This document shows, in pieces, positions 38,501-50,260 of a DNA stretch of 64,000 bases. The DNA lies in the NCBI GenBank assembly GCA_002224055.1, contig AZLU01000017.1, positions 161,142-225,141 on the forward strand, given 5' to 3'. Position 1 is the stretch's first letter, and every line of letters starts with the position of its first letter. The notes beneath the pieces are model-generated. The model was not told the origin of the DNA. It did not search any database and saw nothing but the letters and a program-made list of their open reading frames with translations. The DNA is from Pezizomycotina sp. ARF18. Lineage: Eukaryota; Ascomycota. A program made the position numbers and the translations under genes.

Positions 38501-38523
38501 AAAAAAAAAAAAAAAAAAAAAAA
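38501..38523. repeat. Poly(A) run of 23
   Basis: Uninterrupted A23 in the AT-rich block. Confidence 0.9.
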
Positions 38524-39162
38524 TTAAGCTGTATTCACTTCTTTAAGGAGGTTCGCTGGATCCATTGAGGGAAAGAGTGGAAATATTCTAGATTATGAAG
38601 AGAAAACCGTTATCTCCCACGATTGCTGAACACGGCGTTGCCTGTATGATTTTGCTCAAAACGGCTCCAGTATTCGTGGGCATACGTACGTGCCAATTGG
38701 ACGATATGTTTTAGTAGATCAAACATCTGTTATATTATTGATGAGCGCGGTCGAGCCTGGTTATCCATGGCCACTTTCAGTTAAGCTAGAGGCTGTGGCA
38801 GAATGGTTATTGCTATGTTAGAATTTACTTTTATAAAGGGTCGATTATCTCGTTCAGCAAATCGCGGCTTTCATTTGCTTCTTCCCTATTCCGTTCATCT
38901 AGTTTGTCTCGTGGATTGCAATTGACGCGGAGGATTTGGTCTAATGATATTTAGACTTAATAATGTTTGTTTGTCCGTTTTTTTTGGTTAGGAAGCTTTT
39001 TGTAGAAAAAATGGAAATTTTCAACCATCTCTGATCTTTCACCCTAGTTTATAATTAATTATAGTTACTACTTAACTAAGTAACTACATTAAAACGAGTA
39101 AACCTTAGCTACACAAAGATTGCTAATTTTTATTTTTAACCTCCGAACAGTAAAAGCCTTTA

Positions 39163-39210
<48 letters not shown>
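39163..39210. repeat. (ATT)n microsatellite
   Basis: About 16 perfect ATT units. Confidence 0.95.
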
Positions 39211-39868
39211 TATAAAAGCAGCATAAGCATAGAGGGACAAAGTGCTTCTACGCCTTCCCTATTCCCCTCGCCGGTATTAAACAGACGCCTCGCTTTGGAA
39301 TTCGCCAAATGGGTGAGCTGAAGTCGCGTATGTTCGGGTTGTTTCCAGATCCACACCAATCGACCATCCTACCGTGCTCATCCATAAGATATATTGTGAT
39401 GAGTAGAGAGGATATTGGCATATCCGAAATTCAAGCTATATATACGCCAAGCAGAGCTCGTATAGTGATAGTTCTGTTTGAGTGTAATTTTTTTTATCAT
39501 CCTACTTTCGCCTTTGATTTTTCTTTTCTTGCTAGTATCTACTCGTATATAGTGTGAATGTTCGGGGAAACAATCTGGGTTTTTGACCGTTGAGCGTCGT
39601 TCGGGAAGCGGGGCCGAAATCCCTAGCTGAAAGGGCCCATTACATTCCTAAACACAGAGCCAGCTGGGAAACAACTGGCCAGGACCGTAACTTTTATATA
39701 GCTAACTATTATTCCTTTCCCTTTAATTATTTTAATTATGACTATAAATTAAATATTATGAAAATATAAAATACAAAATTAGTATACCGGGTTCGTTCCC
39801 CGAGTATGAAAAAAAAAAAAAAAATTTTTTGAAAAGAAAAAGAAAGAAAAAAAAAAAAAAAAATCAAG

Positions 39869-39940
39869 CGTCGGCTACATGATTCGAACTTTTAACAACT
39901 TCAAGTTAGAATCCTATCATCTTAGAGCGAATAGACAACG
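39869..39940 (-). tRNA. Degenerate tRNA-like sequence
   Basis: A 72-nt minus-strand segment has near-complementary ends (CGTTGTC against GCCGACG, six of seven pairs) and a good B box, AGTTCGAATC, at the right place. The D and anticodon arms do not fold convincingly, so it is probably a mutated tRNA relic. An AAC triplet falls at the anticodon position. Confidence 0.25.
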
Positions 39941-39944
39941 GGCT

Positions 39945-40042
39945 CGTCCGGACTCACCATGTGCGGGCGAACCCATTTGATTGCGATGATCTTTAACAGA
40001 TCGTTCGAGTCAAACTCCTTAACCACTCGGACAAACTTTATA
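39945..40042 (-). tRNA. tRNA-Ser(CGA)-like relic with intron
   Basis: The minus strand has a perfect serine-type A box, GTCCGAGTGGTTAAGGAG (40032-40015). It is followed by anticodon stem TTTGA (40014-40010) and loop CTCGAA carrying anticodon CGA. After about 23 nt that would be the usual intron comes the complementary TCAAA (39980-39976), then a short variable arm with GGG/CCC pairing. The T-loop is damaged (GGTGAGTCC instead of GGTTCGAGTCC-like) and the acceptor stem does not pair, so it is likely dead or affected by sequence errors. Confidence 0.4.
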
Positions 40043-40517
40043 ATTACGTTAGAACCTTGCGGTGAAGCTTAGTAATGGAGATGGCGTTACATACCCGACT
40101 CCTGTTTATCATGGGGTGAGGCGATGAAGGAGCTCTGGAGAATTTTCATTTATAAACTTGAGTGAACTAGCAAGTAGTTTTGGTTTTGGTTTGTGGCATG
40201 TGACGTAGCCTAGGTAGGTTGTAAACAGTCTCACCTATTATTACATATTTAGTGTTGAATAAAGTATAGCCCGACCGACTTGAGTATTAGGCTCTATAGC
40301 TGAACGATATATCGTGCATTCTTATAACTAACTGTACGATAGATATCATTAAAGATACTCTATTATAGACGGTATCATATATAGTTAATCAGGATCGTAA
40401 GATATGGGAAGGTGAATTTGATATATGTGAAGCTTTGAACTCGTCGAGGAGTCCCATTTGTACTTAATTTACCAAGCTCTCGTCGATTCTCCGATCGTGC
40501 CATTGCTTTGCGGCGCG

Positions 40518-40539
40518 TTTTTTTTTTTTTTTTTTTTTT
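40518..40539. repeat. Poly(T) run of 22
   Basis: Uninterrupted T22 about 320 bp downstream of the endonuclease gene's 3' end. Confidence 0.9.
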
Positions 40540-40615
40540 ATAACAAAGTCCAAACAAGAACGATAAACTATAACGGCTTGAAGCAAGGTTGCATATGTAT
40601 ACAACAGTAAAAATC

Positions 40616-40641
40616 ATAATAATAATAATAATAATAATAAA
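40616..40641. repeat. (AAT)n microsatellite
   Basis: About eight ATA/AAT units. Confidence 0.9.
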
Positions 40642-40855
40642 ATATATAAATAATTTGGTTTTTACCCTTGGACGCCGCGGTTCCTGTGTCTCCCCGGCGC
40701 GCTCCTCCGAAGAATCTATCTTCTAAAACCAAAAAACAACAAACAACAACAACACGAGGAGAAAAATGGTCAATTATTATTAATCCCTATCATTATCCTG
40801 TATTCCGAATTATGCTGACGACGCGACCCCGCTTGGTAATGCAGCAAAGCAAAAT

Positions 40856-43192
40856 TTAAAAGAAAGAGAGAAAGAGAGAAAGAGAAAGCAAAGCGATCAA
40901 CCCGGTAGGCGCGCGTTTAGCCCTCAGATGGACCGTCAAGACGCCCCTCGGCTTCTCCAGGTTGACGTCCTCAGCCGACTCGACCCCCTGGTAGCCCTAG
41001 AACGACACCCGGGGAACGGACAGTTATGCCCTTGCCAATGCTTGCCCAAGAGATGGCCGACCCAGGCATCGACGTCACCGGCCTTGTAATTGCAACCAGG
41101 CTGATAAGGGCAAGGCAGGGAGAGCTTCGGAACGCTCTGCGGCGCGGAGGGTGTCGATGAGGACGCTGTGGTTGCCGCCGAACCTGCCCCCGAGGAGTCG
41201 TCTTTCAAATGTTTGCTGCGGATGTGCTGGGCGATGAAAGTCTTTGCCTGCACAAGGTGTAGTTGCCATTGTAATACTTGCCGCAAACAGGACACTTCCT
41301 CTCCCTCTCGGCGTGCGTGGCGAGATGGGCAGCCATCAACTTCTCGTCATCAATGACCTTGTCGCAGAGCGGACACTTTCGCTCTACCGCCTCCCCGGAA
41401 GCGCAGCTCCTCTTATGCTGACTTATCCCCTTGGCGGTAATGGCCCCCCTGTTGTAGAATCCGCCGCAGATATCGCAAATGTTGGCCGGATCCGCGTCGG
41501 GCGGAGGCTCTACCTAGCGGGTGTGGGGCTTCAATGGTCGTACCGATACGGTGAGGCCGGTCGGCGCGACTTCCGTAGCTTCTCGGGGACCTCGTCGTCG
41601 CCAACAAGAGCCCTGATAGCTGGAACATCTGGAAATCGGGATCAAGGTACGGCCCCGACTCCGAATCCCACTCCGGACCCGCACCGGATCATCCTCGCCA
41701 TCTACGAACCGCCAGCGAGGAGGTTCGTCTCTCAAGATGGCCTTCATCTCCCAGAATTTACTGTGATTCGCCATTCCGAGCATCCCAGAAGCGGCCAAGT
41801 CGCGGAGAAACAGCATGAGCGCCTTGAGTTGCAAAGCCTGATCTCGAATACGGGCAAGTGGTCGGGATTTTCGGGGTCGTACGGCGAATGGGGGACCTCG
41901 CCGGCGTCTCGTCTTCCTGGCGAACTCATCCACCTCGTAGCACAAGGCGTGGGTGTGACGGATTTCTGCTTCGGACGCACCGGCAAACACAATTCGCCTA
42001 TTCCGGTCGATCGAGCCGTCGCTGTAAAAGCTACCTAAGAGGAATAGGCTGACAGCGATGATGTTATCACTAAATAGAAAGTTGGACTCTTTAGTGGTCA
42101 TGTCGAAGCCATACTTGTGCGAGGATGCAAAGCCGCACGCAAGATAGTTCTTCCTCATCTTTTTACTAACCAGGTAATACCACAGTTCATCACCGCGTAA
42201 TTGGAATTACCGCGGTCGGCATAGAATCCTCCGCGGAGATGGTAGTTTCGGAACGATTCTTCCAGCAAATCGCGTAACCCACAAATCAAAGGCAACTGCC
42301 AAATCACCTGCGCAAACACGATATCCCTCTTCCCGGTGCAGCCATCTGTCTGGAAGAGGCCTGCGAGGTAATACTCCAACAGCGTGGCGAACTTACCATC
42401 CTCGCTTTTCAAGAACAGACGATCTAGCGGTTCGGGATACCCTGAGGACGTGAAACGAGCGGTTCAACCGGAAGCTGGTTCACCCCGGCGAGGCTCCTGA
42501 AAAGGTTGGCCGCCCTGAAGATTACCTGTCGTCACGGTTGGAGAGGAGTTCGTCGGCGACTTCTTCCATCTCCATAGTGTCGCAATCGAGCAGGTAGCTA
42601 AAGCCGCGAGGCCGGCGCACCTGCGATAGCTCCTCTCGACAGACTTCTTGGACGCAGTCGTGTACCTGCTCGACGTCAGAACAAATTTCACTCTCCACGC
42701 AAGGTATTTTCTTACCTTTTGATATACTCTACGGTCACGTCCTTATCCTCCGGAGGCTCGGGCGACTCATCAAACCGGCGCTGTTGACGATCGAATTGGT
42801 CTTGCATCGCGAGCTGGTACTGTTGCCTCTTCAAAGTCCTATGCCTTGACCGTGCGGCCTTTCCAGCCCCTCTTCGAGGCGGTGTTGCGTTGTCGGAAGA
42901 AGACGAAGAAGAATCAGACGGCGACCACGACTCGTCGGAGTCGTCTCTGGCAGCTGGCCTCTTTAACGTCCTGCGTCTTGACGGTGCGGCGGGCTGTCTC
43001 CTGTTGGGGTTGGCTGGACTGGTCGTGCGGCGATTGCATCGCGGCCGGCTGGTCAACGGACCTGTTCTGCGGAAGGTTTGGAGCTAATTGCGGAACCTTT
43101 CCTCATAAGCAGCATCGACCTCCTCCGTCGTAGCGTTAGGAGGAGGGTTCGAGCTGTTTGCTGCTTTCTTCGACTGCCGCATTGAGAAAACG
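40856..43192 (-). CDS. LAGLIDADG endonuclease - C2H2 zinc-finger fusion
   Basis: Predicted sequence-specific nuclear DNA endonuclease of about 750 residues. N-terminal ~150 residues, from MRQSKKAANSSNPPPN, are disordered and basic with acidic/Ser patches and a repeated RTLKR motif. An inferred 50-nt intron (42715-42666; GTAAGA, CTGAC, CAG) follows VEYIKR. Two LAGLIDADG motifs come next: YYLAGLFQTDGC (42341-42367) and FLLGSFYSDGS (42015-42044), about 110 residues apart, as in single-chain enzymes; each keeps the acidic Asp. Then C2H2 fingers: CDIC-H-C (41403-41477), CPLC-H-H (41313-41375), CPVC-H-H (41209-41294), CX5C-H-H (41038-41112) and a partial CPFPGC (41005-41022). Yeast HO has a similar order but an intein Hint domain in front, which I do not see. 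Single-base losses break the frame (for example AAAAAGATG near 42165). The stop may be at 40856, or 40936 in another frame. The gene is GC-richer than its AT-rich surroundings. Confidence 0.8.
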
Positions 43193-43250
43193 AAAAGGCA
43201 GAACTCAAAGGGACGAAGATAAGTTGAAAGATTTGAACGACAACGAACTG

Positions 43251-43664
43251 GTTCACCTTACCCAAATTAGGCCAAGAAGAACAAGACGAAGTTGGGGGAA
43301 ACGACGGTGGGGAGAACGAAGGCCGGAAAAAACGAATTGGATTCACCTTAACCCCAATTGGAGCCAGGGAAGCAAGACGCGAACGAAGGAAACTATTGGA
43401 TTCACCTAAACCCCAATTGGGGCCAGGGAACGCAACACGATACTAGAGGAGGGGAGAGAGGGAGAGAGAGAGAGAGAGAAACAAAGAGACCGAACAACGA
43501 GGAAACCGACGAGATGATTCACCTTAGCCCCAATTGGAGCCAGGGAAAACAAGACGAGGGCGAAAACTGTAACCGAAAACCACGAAACCGCTTAGAGCGA
43601 GGACGGAACCACAAACGAAATAGTAAAACCTAAGCCCTAATTGGAGCCAGGGAAAACAATGACG
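43251..43664. repeat. Five direct ~40-bp repeats upstream of the endonuclease gene
   Basis: Plus-strand consensus is about ATTCACCTTARCCCCAATTG followed by GAGCCAGGGAAAACAAGACG. Copies lie at 43251-43289 (most diverged), 43341-43379, 43400-43440, 43517-43556 and 43625-43664. They begin 59 bp ahead of the endonuclease start codon, in its likely promoter. Spacing is irregular (59-117 bp) and a GA-rich run lies between the third and fourth. On the plus strand some copies read IHLNPNW(S/G)QG, but the frames do not connect. Confidence 0.88.
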
Positions 43665-46600
43665 AGATGGTAAGACTTGACGCTGCGATGCGGGGTGGGT
43701 TATCTTCGGTTTTCGTTGCACGATGGCCTAATTGCTACTTTGAAGGGGAAAGGGAGTTTTTTTTTTCACTCTTTTGGAGGACTTCGTGGCAACAGTCAGT
43801 GTGTTGGAAAGCCTTCGAACTCGGTGTTGAAAAACAAACAGCCCGCTCCCCCCCCCCCCCCTAATATCCCAATATTGCGGTTAAAGACCTAAAAAACGCA
43901 CCATCACCACCACAGCACGATCTACCTTTTTGGTTTAAGGGTTAATCAATTATAAAGGCGTTTTAACATCGTTGAATCGAGAATTTGGTCGTCACAAGTC
44001 AGCAATATTGGATTTTACACGGAAACGATTTTGGAGTATTAAGCACAGGCCCTAACTGTAGCTTCCAGGACACACCGCATTCTCGTATACCCAGGATTGA
44101 GGGTCGCTGCATAGACGGCGAGTTTGTTTGTAGAATGACATTAAAAATATCTATCTTGCTACGGAAAGTGTCTACACAGGTTTTAATGGTTTTGAGAGGC
44201 TGGATCAATGCTCCTCCAACCCTTGGATGCTCACGCGGAATTACTGGTGCGCGAATGCTCACCTCTGATTTGCAATTATATAATTTCATCGTGTTTGATG
44301 ATATTTCGTTCCTATTAGGAACGCGAGTGCATGTAATGGCATGCGAATTTTGCAAGAACATGTCGTAGTAAATAACGACATGGAGCACTCATGAACGGTA
44401 CACTAAGTGTCGTTGGTATGGTAAGATTTGTCGTTCATTGAACAGACCATGAAGACGATTTTCGCCCGGATCTATTGCTTCAGAATTTCAACGCAAATGG
44501 GAGCTCTGCTAATAGCAGCTGTGAACTTGAAAAGCATCCTTCGATCTCCGTAGGCTGCTTTTTCTTATTCAAGTCCTAAAAATTACAAATATTTCTAGCC
44601 ATGTTTCCTGCTATGCCAGGCTACTTTGGCATTTTTTTTAAGATTTTTTGGGAGCTGTCCCAATTATTCCTCGTTACTCGGGATTCTACAACAGCGAATT
44701 GAGAGGCTTCTGTGATTGAAGCTATTGCTTTTTGCTACGACTAATAAGCCAACTATTTTCGCATTTGAGACTGTACTAATATATATATGACATTATATGG
44801 CATATCAGCCCGCGGGTTTCTGAGGGAAAACGAAAATTACCTCGCAGAGGTCTTAGCGAGTTGACGTTGAAGTTTGAGACGGGTTCGCGCTTATTCGCGC
44901 TTAAATATGCACGCAGCGCACAGATAAAGTATAGTCTACAGACATCAGCATAGGGTGCCCAACTTTTTTTTTAAATTTGAGAATCATCAGGCTACTGTGA
45001 ATCATTGATAGCAGAGGTAAGCTCATACTGTTAAGAATACTCTTGATTTTTAATATTACAGTTTATCCCTTGCATCTTGGGAATACGAATGAGAATGTTC
45101 GGGGTTAAAGTCCGCTGACCAGTCTGTCCGAGTACTTTTAAGGAGCGATGCCTTGCTGCTTATCATCACAAGTACCTAGGCGTTTATCTAGAAAAGGGGT
45201 GTATAATAAGGAATAAAAAGCGGGGAATCGGGAATACACGTAGAAAAGCCCGGGGCGGCTATGTTCATAGAAAGGAGCGACCTCCTAGTACAATATACAA
45301 TATGCCCGTGTATTCTTAGAAAATAATATCCGATCTAGAGACTAGAAGCTCAGTATATATCTTAATGTATCTGCCTAGGGCGTAGGCGATGTCTTTAAAG
45401 CTCCTATTTACAATACAGATTCAATCTCAAGCACGTATAGCGGAGAATATAAGACGGTAAATCAATGATAAAAGCAAAAGGTTTCAAATCGATTTCCTAA
45501 TTCACTTATTCTTCGGTATCAAACCAGCATATAACGTCTATACAAGTTATATAAAAAGTTATCTCCCCCGTACCAGATATCAACAATGATAAGAAGATCC
45601 GGCTTTACTTTCTACGATATGCGCAATCTTTTCTGGTGTCTGGACGTGTGGTTACGTGCCTTGATATAATTTTCCTTAGAATCGTACTCTCGTGGAATCA
45701 GGTTCTCCGGGGTTATAATGTGTAAATTACTTATACGGATTGTAATATCAATTAATTAAACGATAACTGGAGATATAAGTCAACTTGCTACTCAGCGCAA
45801 GCGATGTCAAAAGGCGGATCATGCGCGTCACAAGTCGGTCAAAGAGATACGTTCTTAATGCATGTATTGTAAATATATTTACAAGGCTATAGTAGTTATT
45901 CACACGACCCTGGAATAGTAGTTAATAGCATGTAACTGCAAATTGTCTCTAGCCAATCTGTTTTTCTTGCAGGGTTTTGGGTGGCGAGCATGTAACCGCA
46001 ATGGGGTTTGTTTCAGACATAAATCTGTCAAGCTCTCGAGCTCTATGACCTCGTTCCATATTCTCGTTTGCTGTTTGTCGCGAGGGTCTATGGAGGCATC
46101 TAGAACGCTCTGAATAGCATCCTTCTAAACAATATACCAACCATTTTCTTACCGGATTGTTCGTGTGTACCAAATTGCAATAATTATCCGTCAATCCTCG
46201 ACCCGTCTCGAATTCGAAGCCATTCGTCAAACTCGAATCATAATGATCACGTGTCCATGAACAAGATCGAAATCATCATCAATCCCCTTTTGATCGCCAA
46301 GGTTTGATAAGCGATTGGCTGTTTCTTACCTTTTCACATGTCAGAATTTCCAAAGACGCAAACAAGGGGGATCCACCTTTTCTTTTTTTACTCCACACGG
46401 TTTGAAGTAAGTGTTAGCCCTATTCCTTTGGGTCCCTTTTCTTTCGTCACCGTCAAAACGCCGTGTTGGTGTCTGTACTCCTGCAAGAGGTTGCATTGTG
46501 TTTCTGCGTCTTTTTTTTTTTTTGGCACTTTACTCGAGAAAACTGTTTTTTGCCTGACGCTCCTGCTTTTGATGTTTGGCACCGGATGCATTCGTATTTC

Positions 46601-47992
46601 TTCCGGGGATTTTGGATCGCAAATAGTGGCTGGCTACGCAGCTGCAATGCAATGTGTTCAGAAAGAGAGTGAATTCGGAAGCGCTTGCTACAGGCTGCTT
46701 CCAGCGATTCGGTTTTCCCGGCAAAAGAGCAGCAGGTGACTATAAAAAACCGCAGTTATTGCTTATTACTTTTGAATACTTGGGGAACTCCACACTTTTT
46801 TTACGCCCTGTGCATATATATATATATATACACACGAACAAGGGGAAAAATCGAACGATACATTCGTAGTCCTTGTCCCCTGGTGTATACTATACGCTGA
46901 AACTGGAGCTGCTGTGATTAGTTAGAGCATTTGTACATTGTACACCATGTCCTTGGATATGGCGTTGGGAGGGTCTTCTACCCCTTCATAGGTTTTTTTT
47001 TTTTTTTTTTTTAACTCTCCTTTCAAATGCTATGGTTTTATAATCGTGAAGAGTTCCTCCTTTTTTTTTTCTCATCGTGGTTGGTGGTTGTGATATTTTT
47101 TTCTTATAACTGAAGTCACCCCCTTGAGATTTTTACTCTGCCCAGTTTATCTTATTTCTTTCCTTCTTCACCTTCCCCAAATTTTCAAAAAATTTCCGCA
47201 ATTCCTTCATCATCAATCCCAGCCATCATCAGCTTTTATCGACGGCCCCATCGCACATCGCCATTCCTCTTTCATTGTTGTCGTTATCATCGTCATTCTT
47301 CAGCTACAGAATCAACCTGATTGCGAACAAATCCCACCCTCTCCGCCTAAATCTCACTTCGCTTGGGGTGATTCGATCTAGAAGCTCGCGGACCCACACC
47401 GAACACCCTCCATCTTCTCCTCTCCCGGGGACCGGGGTAGACCCGCATTCGACGAAACCGGAGCCAAAAAAGATTAATTGGGGGAAAATATAAGACAGGA
47501 CTTTGCCGAATAACAAAGAGCCTTGTGAGAGGAATCCGCCAATCTTCAAACGACCTATCCCCCTTGAATCATTGGGTGGATAAGGGGGGCTTGGAGAAGA
47601 GTCGAAAAAGAAAAGCGAATATAGCAGGCAAAGCCTATTCGCATCGTCAGAAAACCTGTCAGATGCATGTGATTTCCTTGTCGGCCCTATAGGGAGTGAC
47701 GGATTTCCCACTTCCCCGTTTGAATTTTATGAAGCGATTCTTTTTTTCTGCAAGTTTCTGGAAGCTCGTTAATAGACATAAAAACGTGGAGCGATCCCCG
47801 TCATTTTTCTATTTATTCTTCGAAAAAAAATTTTTTTTTTTTTTTTTTTTTTACGTGGATTGAGCGTGGGATAGCCAAAGATATAGTCATCACTGTTGTG
47901 AGGAATTCTGAGGTTTAAGGCGTTGTTCGACGGCCCTTTCTTTTACGTTTTTTATTTTTATTTTATTTTCATCCTTTGGACGAGTCACGACC
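43665..47992. other. AT-rich intergenic block
   Basis: No gene recognised. Frames of up to 133 codons (such as one near 46338-46739) are low in complexity and match antisense frames. It contains a C run near 43850, a TATATA run near 46818 and T22 at 47831-47852. The last part, CT-rich from about 47140, is probably the promoter and leader of the hydrolase gene. Confidence 0.5.
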
Positions 47993-50260
47993 ATGATAGG
48001 TAAGTTCTTAGAATCGCTCGATTCCATTCTATTTCGCGGATTCTAACGCTCTATTTCTAGACCATGTCGTGGGCCGTCCTTCAAACAAATTCCGCAAGGT
48101 GCAGGTGCTCATGGTGATGGCTTTCTGGTCACTATACCTCGCCAAGTAAGCCCCCCCTCAATTGTAGTCTTATCGCTCTAATCGACGCTAACAACAACTC
48201 TTTCTAGGGGAGATAAACACGGCCCCCTCTCCTCCGCCGAATATCAAAATCCCTCACCCCGCGACTGACAGGATGGCAAACCGTCGTCATCACGATGATG
48301 TGGCTGTACTTTGCCCGCAACTTCGGCAAAGTAATGGGCCTCGAATGCCCCGAACCGCTCGCGAACCTCTACACGAAGAGCTACTTCGCGCGACGTGGGT
48401 GCTCACCGCCCTCGACGCCGGGTTCTGGACCGCGATGCCGATCAGGAAGAAGTGGCTGAGGGATATCTGCGGGCCGGTGTTCACGATATACTACCTCTTC
48501 GCAGCGGAACAGGCGGACGAAAAAGTGCGCAAGGTGCGCGCGACAATCACGCTCGACCACTTGCGCGTTTCGTGGAATAAAAGCACGGCGCCGTATTTAA
48601 AGACTATATCGTCGGTGCTGTCGCCGAGGCTGGGCGTTACGCCGAGGGCTATTAAAATCGCGAGGCCGCGGAGTCTGCGTACCGCGAGCCGATTAATGCG
48701 GTGCTGTATTACACTGGCACGCGCGCGCAGCTGTACGATTGTAGGAAGATCGTGTTGGATTTCTCGGCGGTGGGTTCGTTGCGATGTCGCCGAGGAACCA
48801 CGACGATAAATTGGGTGCGTGGGCGAGGAAGCTAGGTTACCCAATCATTAGCGTGGATTATAAGAAGGCACCCGAGTACCCTTACCCGTATGCGCTGAAC
48901 GAGTGCTACGACGTATACCACAGCATCGTCTTTACGAATGGACGATGCGTGGGACTGTCGGGGGAGTTTAGCCCCAGGATAGCGCTTGCTGGTGACTCCG
49001 CGGGTGGGAACCTGGTTGTTGGCGTCACGCTGATGATCCTTAATACGATCGCACGAACGAGCGCTTTCGCGAGCAGCAGCTGCACAGCCTACCGCTTCCG
49101 GACGGGTTGGTGCTGGTATACCCGAGCTTGGACATGAATCGGCTCCTGGATGTCGGAAGAGCAAATGGGCTGATCCGCGACCGGAACTCTAGAAAAGTAA
49201 ACCGTAACGTGGTCCGAAGGAAATCCGAGTACTTTGCTCAACGTCCGGGATAAAACCTACGACCCGCCAGTCCGACACGGCAGCGATGAGGATGCCGACC
49301 CTGTTAAGAAGTCTGATGCGCTGATGGCTACTAGCCCGACGAGACGCGGCACGCGACATGGAACGTCGCAGCGGCGGAGTCTACGGAGAGGAAGGTTATG
49401 AGCACGAAGCTGGCGACTACGTCGCGGATCAGCTACTTCAACGACCGCATATTAACCCCGAAATGATGCGCGCGATGGTCATACTGTACATCGGTCCCGA
49501 CAGGCGTCCGGATTTCACGACGGATTTCTTACTATCGCCGATCGTAGCGCCGGATTCTTTACTCGCGATGTTCCCGAAATGCTACTTCTTAACTGGAGAG
49601 CGCGACCCTCTCGTCGACGACACGGTTATATTCGCGGGGAGGCTGCGCAGGGCGAAATTCGACGTGTGGAGGCACAGGCGTGAGCTTGGCACTGAGCGCG
49701 GCGACTTCGACGAGAAGAAGTTCCTCGAGGTCAGCCTTATCCCCGGCATCAGCCACGGATTCCTACAGATGGGCAGCGTATTTCCCGCGGCGTGGAGGGA
49801 GATCGATAAGTGCGCCCGCTGGCTGCAGGAGATCCTCGCGGACGAAACAGTCCCCGACGCACTCTGGGACGACCCGACTCCCAGCCCCGCGCTCGTAAAA
49901 CCCACGGATTACTTTAGTCGGAAGGCCAACGCGTCCGCTAAAATGAACGGTAACGGGAAGCACCACGTCCGCGCGCGCACGGCTAGCATGAGCGGCGACG
50001 AGGAGCGGCCGCTGGAGATTGGAATGTCGAAGGCCGATGGCGTCGAGTCGAAATCCCGGAGCGACGGTACGGGCATTCGGCGACCACGACGTGATCCTAC
50101 GAATGGCAGTAACGTAGTGGGGAAGTCGGGTGGTATAGATCATGATGGCAGGAGTAAGAGTATGATTTCGCTTACGAGCGAGGACGACCTTGTGGGTAGG
50201 AGGATGGAAGGGCTTGCGGCGGGATTGACTGGTACCGGTGCCGGCCAGGATGATCAATGA
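47993..50260 (+). CDS. Membrane-anchored HSL-type alpha/beta hydrolase
   Basis: Predicted lipase/esterase of the hormone-sensitive lipase group. Exon 1 is only seven bases (ATGATAG, 47993-47999). Introns are 48000-48060 and 48146-48207, both with good GTAAG donors and CTAG acceptors. The encoded start MIDHVVGRPSNKFRKVQ is followed by hydrophobic VLMVMAFWSLYLAK and TVVITMMWLYFAR, which are likely membrane segments. Catalytic landmarks: oxyanion loop LDFSGGGFVAMSP (about 48755-48795), PIISVDYKKAPEYPYP, nucleophile GDSAGGN (48991-49011), acid in GERDPLVDD (about 49591-49620) and histidine in ISHGFLQMG (about 49747). A Ser/Gly/Asp-rich C-terminal tail of ~130 residues runs to GAGQDDQ. Several single-base frame breaks occur between 48640 and 49400. 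Substrate unknown; a role in neutral-lipid or steryl-ester hydrolysis is only inference. Confidence 0.88.

Noticed and set aside
43158-43633. Plus-strand repeat protein with IHLNPNWSQG units
   Set aside because: Units fall in different frames with intervening stops, and the region is better explained as non-coding repeats upstream of the minus-strand gene; not fully excluded because of sequence errors.
43251-43664. CRISPR-like array
   Set aside because: Repeats are directly oriented but irregularly spaced (59-117 bp), diverged, and in a eukaryotic genome with no cas genes.
46338-46739. 133-codon plus-strand ORF
   Set aside because: Several overlapping frames of similar length on both strands and no conserved motif.
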